Below, piece after piece: positions 54,901 to 64,000 of a stretch of 64,000 nucleotides of DNA. How positions within the stretch are numbered: the stretch's first letter is position 1; each line of letters begins with the position of its first letter. The notes under the pieces were generated by a model, which did no database searches, was not told where the DNA came from, and saw only the letters and a program-made list of their open reading frames with translations. This DNA is from Porphyra umbilicalis (taxonomy: Eukaryota; Rhodophyta; Bangiophyceae; Bangiales; Bangiaceae), in NCBI GenBank assembly GCA_002049455.2, contig KV918930.1, positions 1 to 64,000 on the forward strand, read 5' to 3'. The position numbers and the translations under genes are program-made.

Positions 54901-57211
54901 TGCGGCGGGAGGGAGGGGCAGTGGCAGGAGCAGATGAGGGCGGAGTTGGGGGCACACAACGAGGTGAGTGGGGAGTGAGGTGCGGTGGGCAGAGCCGTGC
55001 GCGGAGGCGAGAGCGTTGGTGCAAGCCTAGTCACAGTGGGCGCGGCAGGGGCAGGCGGTGACACGGTCCAAGGCTGGCGGGGGAACGGGGCGGGGGGGGG
55101 GGGGGGGTAGGCTGATGGGAGAAGCTGTGCGACAGGGCGACGCAGACAAGACTAGGATGGCCTCCTTCTTGTAGCAGCCATAGGCCTGCGGTTTAACCGT
55201 AGATCGCTTGCACGCCCAGCGCCTTCCACAGTCCCCCGGGGCAGGTCCCAAAGTCCATCGCGCCGCGAGCTGGATGCATCGAGGGAACCCTTTTCAGCGG
55301 GGTACTGAGCTCGCAGAGTCATGCAATCCCAGCGTCTTGGGCTTCCCGTAACTGTGTGGAAATGCTTGGTTGGCACCCTCAGCCGGACTGTTTTCATGCC
55401 GAAGTGCGCATTGAATCGGCAGACAAAGGGCTGCTGATCCGACGGGCTTCGACAGTCACCTCCTGTTGACGATGACGCCCCCCTCTGTGCGGCTCCCATG
55501 GCCTTGCCTCGTCCTGCGCACCACCGTCCACGCCCCCAGATCTCCGGCTCACGGCCTCACGACAACGCGTGCAGATCCGCACCTCCTGGCCTCAGAGCAA
55601 ACAGCGAATTTGTAGTGAACAAATGTCTGCAGGTCCCGTCCCGCTTCGTTTGCGCAGGGGCTCCTGCCCACGACCATCCATTGGATGCTGACGACTTGAA
55701 CAGCATCACCCGGACCAATGATGTGACTTAGAATCGTTATTAAGGGACTACGCTGAAGAAAGCCTTGCACTGATTTACCAAGCCAAGTGTGCTGATTGGT
55801 TCTTGATGTTATTGAAGCGATCACGGAAGGGGATCTACACTTGTGTCTTTGGGATCTGTTCAGACATGGACTCTTTTGACTGGACCGGGTCCGTCTCGGG
55901 GCACATTGGAAAACGCACATTTGGATTCGTACCCAGACCTGATTTTCGTAAAGACAAAAAGTTTTTTGATATTACGTGCAGGCAGAAATGTTTATTTATT
56001 AACGCAATTTCGGGCGGAAGGCGTTCCCTGCGGCCAAAGTGGTGTGGCCCACGAGCCTGACGCGCTGCCGCCCGCCCGACTTCGCAGAAGGTCGCAGGTG
56101 CGACCGCCTGCGACGCGTCCGCCTCCGCGGCGCGTCCCAGCTGATGGTGATGGACGGCGGCTGCGGCGGCCAGCGGCCCCTGTGGCGGGCGTCTACCTCT
56201 GTGGTACTGCTCTTGGCGACGGCGTCCGTCACGGCGGCCGCGGCTGCCGCCCCAAAGAGCCGCCGCCGCCGCCGCCGCCGCGGAACGACCGCTCGGAGCT
56301 GCCGCCCTCTGCGTCTACAACAACCGCCGCCGCTGACCGCCCCGCCGCCGCCATCGCGGCGCGGCGGCGGCCCACAGCTAACTGGGCACGGCGGTCGCGC
56401 CGTTGGCGCCGCGAACCGCGAACCGCACTGCCCCCCCCCCACCCGGCAGGCAGCCCACCGCCCCCACGACGCCATCCCCCGCACCGGCCGGCACCCACGA
56501 CCCCTTCCGCCGCACAACGGCACCGCCGCCAAAGATGCGCCGGCCGTCAGCGGCCTGGGAGCGGCGGGCTGGCCGTTGCGGCCGCCTGCCGCTCGCCGAA
56601 CCGCCCCACCGCCCGTGGAGAACGCGCCCCCCCCACGCCACGCCCACCGACGAACCGACCGCACGCCCGCCACTGCACCCAATACTCGCCCGCAACCCAC
56701 CGCACCAGGCCCCGCACCCGACACTCCCCCGCACTCCACCACGCCCACCACCGCGCCCGACTATCCCCCGCACCCCACCACGCCAGCTGCCGAACTGACG
56801 GCAGGCCCGCAACCGCGCGCTCCGCTCGCGCGCCGCGCCACACCCAGCTACCCGGCACCTCTGACAGCCCCTCTCTGCCCGCCGCCGCCGACACGGTGCC
56901 AGCCGGCACGGGCTGCTCCCGGCGGGCTGGCCGTGGCGGCCGCCCGCCGCCACCGAGCCGACGGCGTCCGACAGCGGCCCGGCCCTGTTTCAATGGCCGT
57001 TTCGGCCGTCTGCCGAACGCCGCGACCCACCCCCGCACCCGTCGGGCACCCCCACGCCCCGCAACGCCCACCGGCGCACCCGCCGACACACGCTAACTAT
57101 CCCCCACCGTGCGCTTGTTTGGCGACCGACACACCGCCCACTGCGGCGCCACTGAGGCCGGAGCCGGAGTCTCCCGCCGCTCCCGTAGACACGGTCGACG
57201 CAAGAATGTGT
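54901..57211. other. Rest of element B cargo interval
   Basis: 54960-55130 is the GC-rich 5' flank of the H3 gene, with a G run at 55090. 55130-56030 is moderate-GC with no recognisable gene. 56030-57110 is GC-rich with plus frames (for example 56039-57295) encoding Pro/Arg/Ala low complexity after a hydrophobic SVVLLLATASVTAAAAAA segment; no family recognised. Confidence 0.4.
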
Positions 57212-57252
57212 TGGAAAAAAAAATCCCTACCCAGCGGGGAAAAAAAAAACCG
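57212..57252 (-). terminator. Double T-tract motif after transposase B
   Basis: On the minus strand GGTTTTTTTTTCCCC, a short spacer, then TAGGGATTTTTTTTTCC, about 30 bp after the transposase stop; counterpart of 41051-41090. Confidence 0.6.
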
Positions 57253-57282
57253 TTGTATGCCTCCTCTATCATGTACTTCGTG

Positions 57283-58819
57283 TTACCCAATGTAAGGGGC
57301 AAGCAGATCGCCTCGGTCGCAGAAAATGCCCGCAGTCAGGTCGTCGCGCAGGCTCTCGCACTCCGCCGGGTTCTTTGTCTCAGCCCACGCGTCAAAATTG
57401 GCAGCCATACCGGCGGCGGGCGGGTGAGGGGCCGGATGCAGAGCAGGAGGTGCGTTGCCGGCGGCGTCGATGTTGCCCATTGCGGCCGCGACGCCGCCGG
57501 AGCCGTCGGCAGCGGCGCCGCCAGGTGCAGGTCCCCCGGCGGCAGCATCACCGACAGCATGCGCCCCACCACTCTGTCCATCCCCGCCATCCGACACGCC
57601 ACCGGCGTCGCCGCCTACGCCACAGTTAATTCCACCATCACCCCCCACCTCACAACGACGGCGGCTCAAAAAGGTGCTACGACGGCTCTTGACACACATG
57701 TTGTGCAAAATACATATGGCCTTGTGCGTTGTCACCAGCTGCGACACAGAGCGGTAGCGCCCAGGGTGGAGCGCAACATGAAAGCTCTTCATCAGGACGC
57801 CAAACAGGCGCTCCACGTCCTTGCGGATGGCCTCTTGGAGGCGGTTGAACGTCGTCTGCTCCTCGGTGGACGGCTTAGGGTGAGGCGAGATCAGGAAAGC
57901 AAAGCGCGGGTAAATCCCGTCGACGAGGTAGTAGGGAAGCGTCCGTGTGGCCATTTATCTTGTAGGGCTTGTTGCGCGGCGGCCACCGACCGCCAGTAAT
58001 GTCCAGGTAAAGCGGCGAGGTATGCATGACGTTGATGTCGTTCAGACTGCCAGGGGCCCCTACAAATAGGTGCCACACCCACAGGTCCTCGTCACAAACA
58101 GCTTCCACAACGATCCCACGCTTGCCCTTACGACTCTGATAGGCCCCCGCCATCCCCGTCTGACATTGGTGCCACTCCCAGTGACAACAGTCGAGGGAGC
58201 CGATACACCCGGGCATCCCCCGCTCCTTGTTCCGCTCCATGATCTGGTTCAGCTCGTCCTGGTTGGGTCGGCGCAAGTAGGTAGGTCCCCACCGCTTCAC
58301 AATGAAGTCCATCAGCAACTTGTTCGACGTCGCAATCATCGTCCGGGACAGCCGCACGTACTCGTCGGCTCGGTCGGCCGCCTCGCCGTAAGCGATAACA
58401 CGAAAAGCAGTCACCACCTTTCGTAGTGGGTGCGCTCGCAACTTGCCCGTGGCATTGATCCGCTGTTGAAAAAATGGCTCATCCTTGACCGCCATTTAGA
58501 CAGGCCGGAACACAGCGCGAGGGACACGGAACCGCGTCTCGAAGTCCCGCTCGTCGTAGATTGGCGGAAGACAACCGACACCAAAGTAGTCCCGTAGAAT
58601 GCCTTGCAAACCAGCCGAAAAGTCACGGCGCTTTTTGCCGCGGCGCCCGGTAGTAGAGCCGCGATACCTTCATTGTCGGGCAATGCGTTGGGCGCGCGCG
58701 CGTCGGCGTACAGCCATCAGCACGTTGACATGAGCTTGGACAACGGCAGCTACATCCGCGCCGTCGTCCTCAGCCAGCAAGGTCGCAGTGGCCGAAAACT
58801 CCTCCTCCTTGCCGTCCAT
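57283..58819 (-). pseudogene. PIF/Harbinger transposase, element B copy, broken
   Basis: Homologue of the element A transposase, starting MDGKEEEFSATATLLAEDDG at 58819. Catalytic residues are recognisable: D in GSLDCCHWEW, D in GSLNDINVM, E in KDVERLFGVL. Three lesions are visible: a TGA at 58670-58672, a TAA at 58496-58498 (where A has Tyr in RRIYLAVKDE), and a one-base frameshift near 57955 between KINGH and RTLPYYLVDG. The C-terminal linker and tail (FDAWAETKNPAE) match A. It is therefore not autonomous, and any movement of B would need a transposase in trans, for example from A. Confidence 0.88.
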
Positions 58820-60163
58820 AGCGAGAGCAGGGACACCGACGACCGGACCCCGTGGGGCGCAGGAAGCGGATGGGGAAAACAACAGGCGCGTGCAGTCCGG
58901 CGTCAAGAGGGAGGAGTGGGGGGGGGGGGAGGCGACCGATGCACGCAGCGCCCGTCCCGAGCGAGGTCGCGCAGGAGGAGGGAGCCAAGCGTGCAAGGAG
59001 GGGTGGAAGGGTGAGATGGAGATGCCGGCGCGCAAGATAGCGACCGGCGCGTGCCGATCGCATCCGGTCGGGGAGGACGGGCGAGTGGGATGGCAAACAC
59101 GAGCGATGCGGGCGGAGCGCGTGGTTGGTGGGATGGAGGAGGGGGCGCGTTGGCCGTGCTCGCGGGCGTGGTGGGTGGGCGAAAATCGGCGGCGGCGGGA
59201 TGGGCGTGACGACGGCGGTGAGAAAGGGTGGGCGTCCCGTGCCATCCCCTAAATGGCGTGTCCGGCCGACCACTGCGGACAGCCACCCCAGCACACCCCC
59301 CCACCGCTGATGCCCGCCGGAATGATTCCCCACCTCCCCTCCCAGGCACGCGCGTCGGGGTCCCCCCCCGCCGCCCCCCCCAGGCAGCGCTCGTGCGGGC
59401 CCCTGCCACTGACGCAGGGTGGCTCGGAGGCCACTCACTTCCAGATGGCACGGATCGCGGCTCCCGCCATCAAGGGGCGACCGTTCGGGCTCTAGCACCC
59501 CCTCAGGCAGCTCGCAGGGCGCCCCAATCGCTGTGGCACAGCGCCCGGCCCAATCTCGCCCCTCCGGGCGGCGCAGTCGACGGCCCCGGCCGCCCTCGCG
59601 CCACGACCTCCCTCCACGTGGGCCCCCAGGGAGGGCCAACGCAGGCACACCGCACCCGGCTTGACTGCCCCCCCCCTCTCAGATTGCCCTGTGAGCGATG
59701 CGTGGGAGGCACGCGGACGCAAAAATATCCGACGCGCTTCCATCTGAGCACGCCGTAACCGAAAAATCTCGCGAGAGCTGTCGGTCCGCTGTGGAGAGGA
59801 GTGGTCCACATCGATAATTTCTCGTTTCCGAAAGATATTGAAAAACCAAGGCTGATCGTGGGCCCACACGTTGCTCGCTTAAGCGTGCTATCTTTTGTAC
59901 TGTTTTGAATCGTTCGACCAATGAGAGAGCATAGAAGAATGGGGTCGGCTTGGGACCGACCCCATTTCCGGTCGGGGATGGGGTCGGTCCGGCACAGGCC
60001 CCATTTCTGAAACCAGCATATGCGTTGTACTTACGTCATTTGATTCTGTTAAAACGAAGCCTCAATGGGGTCGCAGACGTTGATGCGGGAGCGTTCCGGC
60101 CCAATTTCCTTAATATTGAGACACGTTTGCGCCACGTTGCGCCACGTTTCGCAAATATGACTT
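58820..60163. other. Transposase-side leader of element B
   Basis: Upstream region of the transposase gene. 58830-59500 is GC-rich with overlapping frames on both strands but no recognisable family. 59700-60163 is moderate-GC, and its last ~250 bp match the transposase-side end of element A. Confidence 0.5.
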
Positions 60164-60188
60164 GGGGCTGACGTTGCAGGGTTTGCTC
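60164..60188 (-). repeat. Element B right terminal inverted repeat
   Basis: Inverted partner of 46758-46782; ends GGGTTTGCTC followed by TSD TCA (60189-60191). Confidence 0.85.
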
Positions 60189-60191
60189 TCA

Positions 60192-61768
60192 CCGCCGCGC
60201 CTCCCCCCCCCAGCAACAAGCAGACGAATACCCTGGCACCACCAGGCCAGGCGTGCACAGTATTCATGCCGCCTCCGACGTTTTGGCTCGCCGCCTGCAA
60301 GCACCTCCAGTGCGTGTTGGGAAAAAAACAAAACGGATGGGCCACACAAGCAAGGCACACACGAGCGCAACACGAGAAAGCTTTGGAAGAAAAGAGACGG
60401 GCAGGTCAGTCTCGCCCCGCACCGATTTTGACGCCGCGCGCCCAAAGCCCCGCACCCGTTTCGTACACTGGTCTCGTACAGCAGCGACCCACGGTCAGCC
60501 ATCACACTGACACCAAGTCTGAACGGGGTATCCCCTTCGGCTGCCGCCCAAGCCGCTGCCGCATCTGGGCCGCCGCCGCCGCCGCCGTCTCCCCCCGCCC
60601 CCCTTCCCCCCAGACCGTCTTCGCGGCCGTCGCTGTCGGCCCGCCGCTCCCCCGCACCTCCATCCCCGGCCGACGCCGCCGGCCCGCCGTCGCACCCGTC
60701 CCGGTCGCCACGGCCGCGGCCGTTGCGCACCGCCGCCGCCGCCGCAGGTGGCCCGCCGCCGAGCGCCGCGCCGCCGTCCCCCGCCGGCGCGTGGGCGGCG
60801 GTGCGCACGCCCGCCAGCGGCGGCAGCAGCGACGGTGGGGACATGGTCCACAGCCGACCGCCGCCACCGCCACCCGCGCAGCCAGCACTTGTCGAAGTCG
60901 CGGTGATGGCGGGCGCGACGGCCACGGCAGCCGCTGCAGGGGAGTCGGCGGCGGCGCTGACGGCGCCGTTTCTCGCTCCCAACGGCGGCGGAGCTCGTCC
61001 CCCGTGAGACAGTGGCGGAGGCGAGGAGTGAGGGGGCGCCTCAGCGGGCGGGGCCGCCGTCATCGCTGCCGCCGCGTCGGCGCGGGGCGGGACGGCGGCA
61101 CCTCCGACCACGCCATATCGGGCGTGACGGGCGGTGCGGCGGCCGGCGGGGCGGGGCGTCGGTCGCCGCGGTCCGTGCAGGTGACGTGGAGGAGGACGGG
61201 CGCCACTGTGGCCACGGCGGGCACACCCACACGCGCGCGCGCGGGGGTGAGTGGGTCTGGTCGCCTCGTCGGCGCGGCGGCCGACCGCGCGCCGGCCGTG
61301 TTGGTCGCGGGCGGTCACGCACCGACGCGCGCGCGGGGGGTGTGTCGGGCGTGTGCGGCCGCCGCGTTGGTAACCCCGACGACAGCGGTGGTGCGGCCGT
61401 CGGCAGCTCCCGCCGGTCGTCCGGGAGCTCGCTCCTCCAGGACGATGAGACGCGAGCGTCTGCATGAAAATTCGAACAGAATGTGTCTTGGTTGTCCCGT
61501 GGAGCGCCATCGCCGGACTTAACCACAAAATACAGTCCAAGCGTCTGACCAGTTCGACGTTTCCGGGGGTCTAGACGCATCACCCTCATTCTGAGGCAGC
61601 TGACCCGGTCGTTCTACGAATCGCGACGTACGGCTTCCGTCTGACCGCGTCTGACATGCTACAGACGAGAAAAACTACAGAAACTGTTAGACGCGTGTTG
61701 CGCACCCAACCATATGCAGACGACCCGCTGCAGTGATCGATACACTGCGTACCGCCCGCAAAGGTTTG
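60192..61768. other. GC-rich host sequence, gene uncertain
   Basis: Right flank of element B. Long frames run on both strands (minus 60110-61540, plus 60266-61522). The minus frame has mostly Ala/Gly/Arg/Pro low complexity but also ordinary-looking protein (AEGDTPFRLGVSVMADRGSL, near 60510), and its last ~26 codons run into element B's end. I cannot decide which strand codes. 61550-61768 is moderate-GC without a gene. Confidence 0.35.
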
Positions 61769-61776
61769 CACACGGG

Positions 61777-64000
61777 CAGAGATGGGAGGTGATTTTTTTA
61801 TGATTTAAATCATGCTGATTTTAATGATTTAAGTCATTTACCCGGAGGGTCTCATGATTTAAATCACATGGGCATTCTCCTGCTTACACTGTTGAGACCT
61901 GACACTGACCGACGAGCAAGAGTCAAGCTCCCTTTCTACGTGTCGTCGTTCCGGATTGCAGGGCGCCGAGAGTCGCCGGACACGTTAGTCGACAAGATCA
62001 AGGAGCAGCTGTGTCTCATCGTGGGTGCCGCGGAGGAGTCGTGGCAGTCTTTCCACAACACAGGCTTTGTGACAGACTCTCCAAACGTCAACCGCAGCGC
62101 GCGGACTAAGCTTCTGTCAGCCGATGTGTTCTCCTTTGCGTACGGATGCACTGCGCACGCGTTAAGCAATCTCTGCCGCCATATCATCAAGATGCCAGCC
62201 GTTTTACGCTTCGTGTCCTTCTGCTCCGTGCTGGCCAAGTATTTCCACAATCACCACCTGCCCAGAGCCCACCTCATCAAGCAGCAGCAGACGGAGACGC
62301 CGCAGCCGCCAGCTCAGAAGCTGTCTACTCCAACGAGGTGGACCGGAACAGTCTGCCTGCTGACCAGTGTTCTCAAGAACCAAGGTTCGATCACAACGGT
62401 ACTGTTCAAGGCCAAGCAGAGGGTCATCGACATGGACTTCCCCCCCTCCCTTTTTGACTTGGTCATGGAGAACGACGACTGGGACAACGTGGCCCAATGG
62501 GAGCCCGCATTGTACACATTTTCGGCTATCATCAACTATCTACAGGCCGACACCACGCCCCTCTCTGGCGTCTACGCGTGCTTCCTGTCCCTGGAGGCAT
62601 ATTTGGTGCCGTCCAACTTTCCCTTGTCCATCCGTGACGAGATCAGAGGCTTCATCAAGCTGCGGTACGCTACCATCTTCTCTCCCGCCCACGTGCTCTC
62701 CTTCTACCCCGACCCGGTCTTCGTACCATTCCGCGAGATGTCGCGGGCATCGACCGTAAAGCCGTGCACAATGACGGATGCGGCGGTGTGCATGAAAGCG
62801 GCCAAGCGACTCGTGCGGACCGCCTCCGAGGAGGAGAAGGTCACTGTGGTTATGCAGGTGACACAATTATTTATGGGGTCTTTCCCATTTTTGCGGACAG
62901 GTGCGGTCGAGGAGTCATCTAGGGTGTCCCTGCGGCACGTGTGGTGGAGTTTGCACGCCGAGGGCGCTCCACCCGAGCTGCGAGCGGTGGCTGCCCAGAT
63001 GTTCTCCCTTGCACCCACGTCCGCAGCCGGGGAGCGCAGCTTCAATCAGCGCTCCCGCGTCCACAGCAAGACGCAAAACCGCCTGAGTGACGACCACGCG
63101 AACAAGACCCAGGCCATCATTTTCAGCAAGCGGCAGACTAGACGCTTCTACGGCAGTGTGCTTCTCCAGGCGCGCACCACGTGCGCGGAGGCCCACATGG
63201 TCGGTATGCTGCGCCGCAGCTGTCCAGATGGCAGTGGTGGTGGTGATGGAAACACCATTGCTGGTGGCAGTCAAGTCGATGGTGTGGGTGGTGCCAGTGG
63301 GGATGGTGTATTGGAGCAGGAGGTAGGTGAGGGCGAAGAAGAGGAGGCGCTGGCCGACGAGGATGTGGAGACTGTGGCTGGCGCGCAGGAGGCTGTTGCT
63401 CGTCTGATTGAGAAGGCTGAGGCAGAGAGCAAGTACACATAGGAATGGAAAATAATATCCCGTACTTCAGCTGAGCGCCGCGAAAACTTGCCGCGCGCTG
63501 GCGGGGACGCGTACTCCGATCACTGCGACGGTGTCCTCAGACAAATCGGACGCGTTTTGTGCTGGCTGGCGGCTATGTCATTGGCAACCGCTACGGACGA
63601 CAGCCACAACCACGACCACCACCAGCAACACCTCCGCCGCCGCCGCCGCCGCCGTCGCCGCTGCCCCTGAAGCCCGCCCCCCCCTCCCCCCCCCAGGCCT
63701 CTGCGGGCACAGCCGTGCCGTCGCCCAGCACAATCTCCCGCCCCCCAAACAGAAAGACAACTCTCACTTGGAGAGGTGCCGCCCAGGGGCTTTTGAATCC
63801 GTCACTTTTCATAGAATCTGAATATACTCCAGTTGCGCTGACATGCACTCAGATTTGAGTTTTTGATGATATCATGTATCTGGATTCGGATCTGACCTCG
63901 TCGGTCGGATTCAGGATCAGCATTATATTCGGATATGTTATCGCTCCGATTTCGATTATAATCTGTGTACCTAGAGTGAGAATATTCCGTCCGAGGACAC
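61777..64000 (+). mobile_element. hAT transposon, left end and transposase; right end outside window
   Basis: The left terminus reads CAGAGATGGGAGGTGATTTT, a hAT-type CAG(A/G)G end. It is followed by three copies of the palindrome-like TGATTTAAATCA / TGATTTAAGTCA (61800-61868), typical subterminal repeats of hAT elements. The transposase follows. No inverted CATCTCTG end or copy of the flanking CACACGGG (8 bp before the left end) occurs before the window ends, so the element probably continues. After the gene, 63600-63720 is C-rich, and 63870-63960 repeats the word TCGGAT. Confidence 0.7.
61868..63442 (+). CDS. hAT-family transposase (DUF659 type)
   Basis: An open frame of 524 residues. Residues ~75-120 (FVTDSPNVNRSARTKLLS and the following AHALSNLCRHIIKMP) match the DUF659 catalytic region of hAT-like transposases, with the Asp of VTDS as a likely catalytic residue. 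STPTRWTGTVCLLTSVLKN follows at ~155. Residues ~350-420 are the hAT C-terminal dimerisation domain (WWSLHAEGAPPELRAVA, APTSAAGERSFNQRSR, KTQNRLSDDHANKTQAIIFS). The acidic, Gly-rich tail ends at 63442. The frame starts only 91 bp from the transposon end and has no BED zinc finger or first catalytic segment, so the N-terminus is probably deleted, although the remaining frame has no stops. It is probably a deletion derivative. Confidence 0.85.
   Translation: MGILLLTLLRPDTDRRARVKLPFYVSSFRIAGRRESPDTLVDKIKEQLCLIVGAAEESWQSFHNTGFVTDSPNVNRSARTKLLSADVFSFAYGCTAHALSNLCRHIIKMPAVLRFVSFCSVLAKYFHNHHLPRAHLIKQQQTETPQPPAQKLSTPTRWTGTVCLLTSVLKNQGSITTVLFKAKQRVIDMDFPPSLFDLVMENDDWDNVAQWEPALYTFSAIINYLQADTTPLSGVYACFLSLEAYLVPSNFPLSIRDEIRGFIKLRYATIFSPAHVLSFYPDPVFVPFREMSRASTVKPCTMTDAAVCMKAAKRLVRTASEEEKVTVVMQVTQLFMGSFPFLRTGAVEESSRVSLRHVWWSLHAEGAPPELRAVAAQMFSLAPTSAAGERSFNQRSRVHSKTQNRLSDDHANKTQAIIFSKRQTRRFYGSVLLQARTTCAEAHMVGMLRRSCPDGSGGGDGNTIAGGSQVDGVGGASGDGVLEQEVGEGEEEEALADEDVETVAGAQEAVARLIEKAEAESKYT

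Larger units (their letters stand above)
46758..60188 (-). mobile_element. PIF/Harbinger DNA transposon B, decayed, carrying a histone H3 gene
   Basis: The termini GACCAAACCCTACAACGTC (from 46758) and, inverted, GAGCAAACCCTGCAACGTC (to 60188) match at 17 of 19 bases. The 3-bp repeat TCA flanks both (46755-46757 and 60189-60191). It is 13.4 kb. Gene order is that of element A, inverted: SANT-type gene (+) then transposase (-), convergent. Both are damaged: one nonsense codon in SANT, and three lesions in the transposase (two stops and a frameshift). The interval between the convergent genes is 5.9 kb instead of A's 1.5 kb and contains an intact histone H3 variant. By eye the transposase core is about 75-80% identical to A's, so A and B are related subfamilies rather than recent copies. 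Confidence 0.88.

Noticed and set aside
52200-56030. A separate nested transposon carrying the H3 gene inside element B
   Set aside because: The AT-rich flanks suggested it, but I found no terminal inverted or direct repeats or target duplication around the segment.

Overview
This window looks like nuclear DNA from a GC-rich eukaryote with few introns. The long intron-less AMBRA1-like WD40 gene, GC-rich third codon positions, simple G/C tracts and dense transposons would fit a bangiophyte red alga (Porphyra/Pyropia type). That assignment is inference; no marker gene settles it. No rRNA, tRNA, CRISPR or bacterial operon structure was seen.

Layout. (1) 3-2098: a non-autonomous hAT-like transposon starting two bases into the window. 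(2) 3346-12816: a broken Ty3/gypsy chromovirus with two LTRs and long antisense open frames between pol and the 3' LTR. (3) 13227-16934: an element with about 650-bp inverted ends around a G-rich minisatellite. (4) 18050-18970: nested minisatellites (9, 57 and 166 bp). (5) 19353-20290: the tail of a second chromovirus, minus strand. (6) 21566-22321: an orphan open frame. (7) 23460-27690: a satellite of ~151-bp monomers with 302/605/1513-bp higher-order periods. (8) 29640-31480: GC-rich sequence without a confident gene. (9) 32585-36854: the host-gene island, with an AMBRA1-like WD40 gene (+) and a small coiled-coil gene (-).

(10) 37192-60188, the most interesting part: two related PIF/Harbinger DNA transposons lie in opposite orientation 57 bp apart (plus their 3-bp duplications). 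Element A (37192-46694, TSD TTA) has an intact 510-aa DDE transposase converging on a SANT/NAM-type DNA-binding protein gene. Element B (46758-60188, TSD TCA) has the same genes in decayed form. Between them is a 5.9-kb interval (1.5 kb in A) that carries an intact histone H3 variant lacking K9, the ARKS/K27 motif, K56 and K79. All four transposon genes end in the same double T-tract motif. A proline-rich frame overlaps the SANT frame in the same -1 register in both copies. I read this as a two-gene Harbinger family with a cargo slot between the convergent genes, filled in B by a histone variant and possibly a second open frame.

(11) 61777 to beyond the window: a DUF659/hAT transposon with its left terminus and a 524-aa transposase frame.
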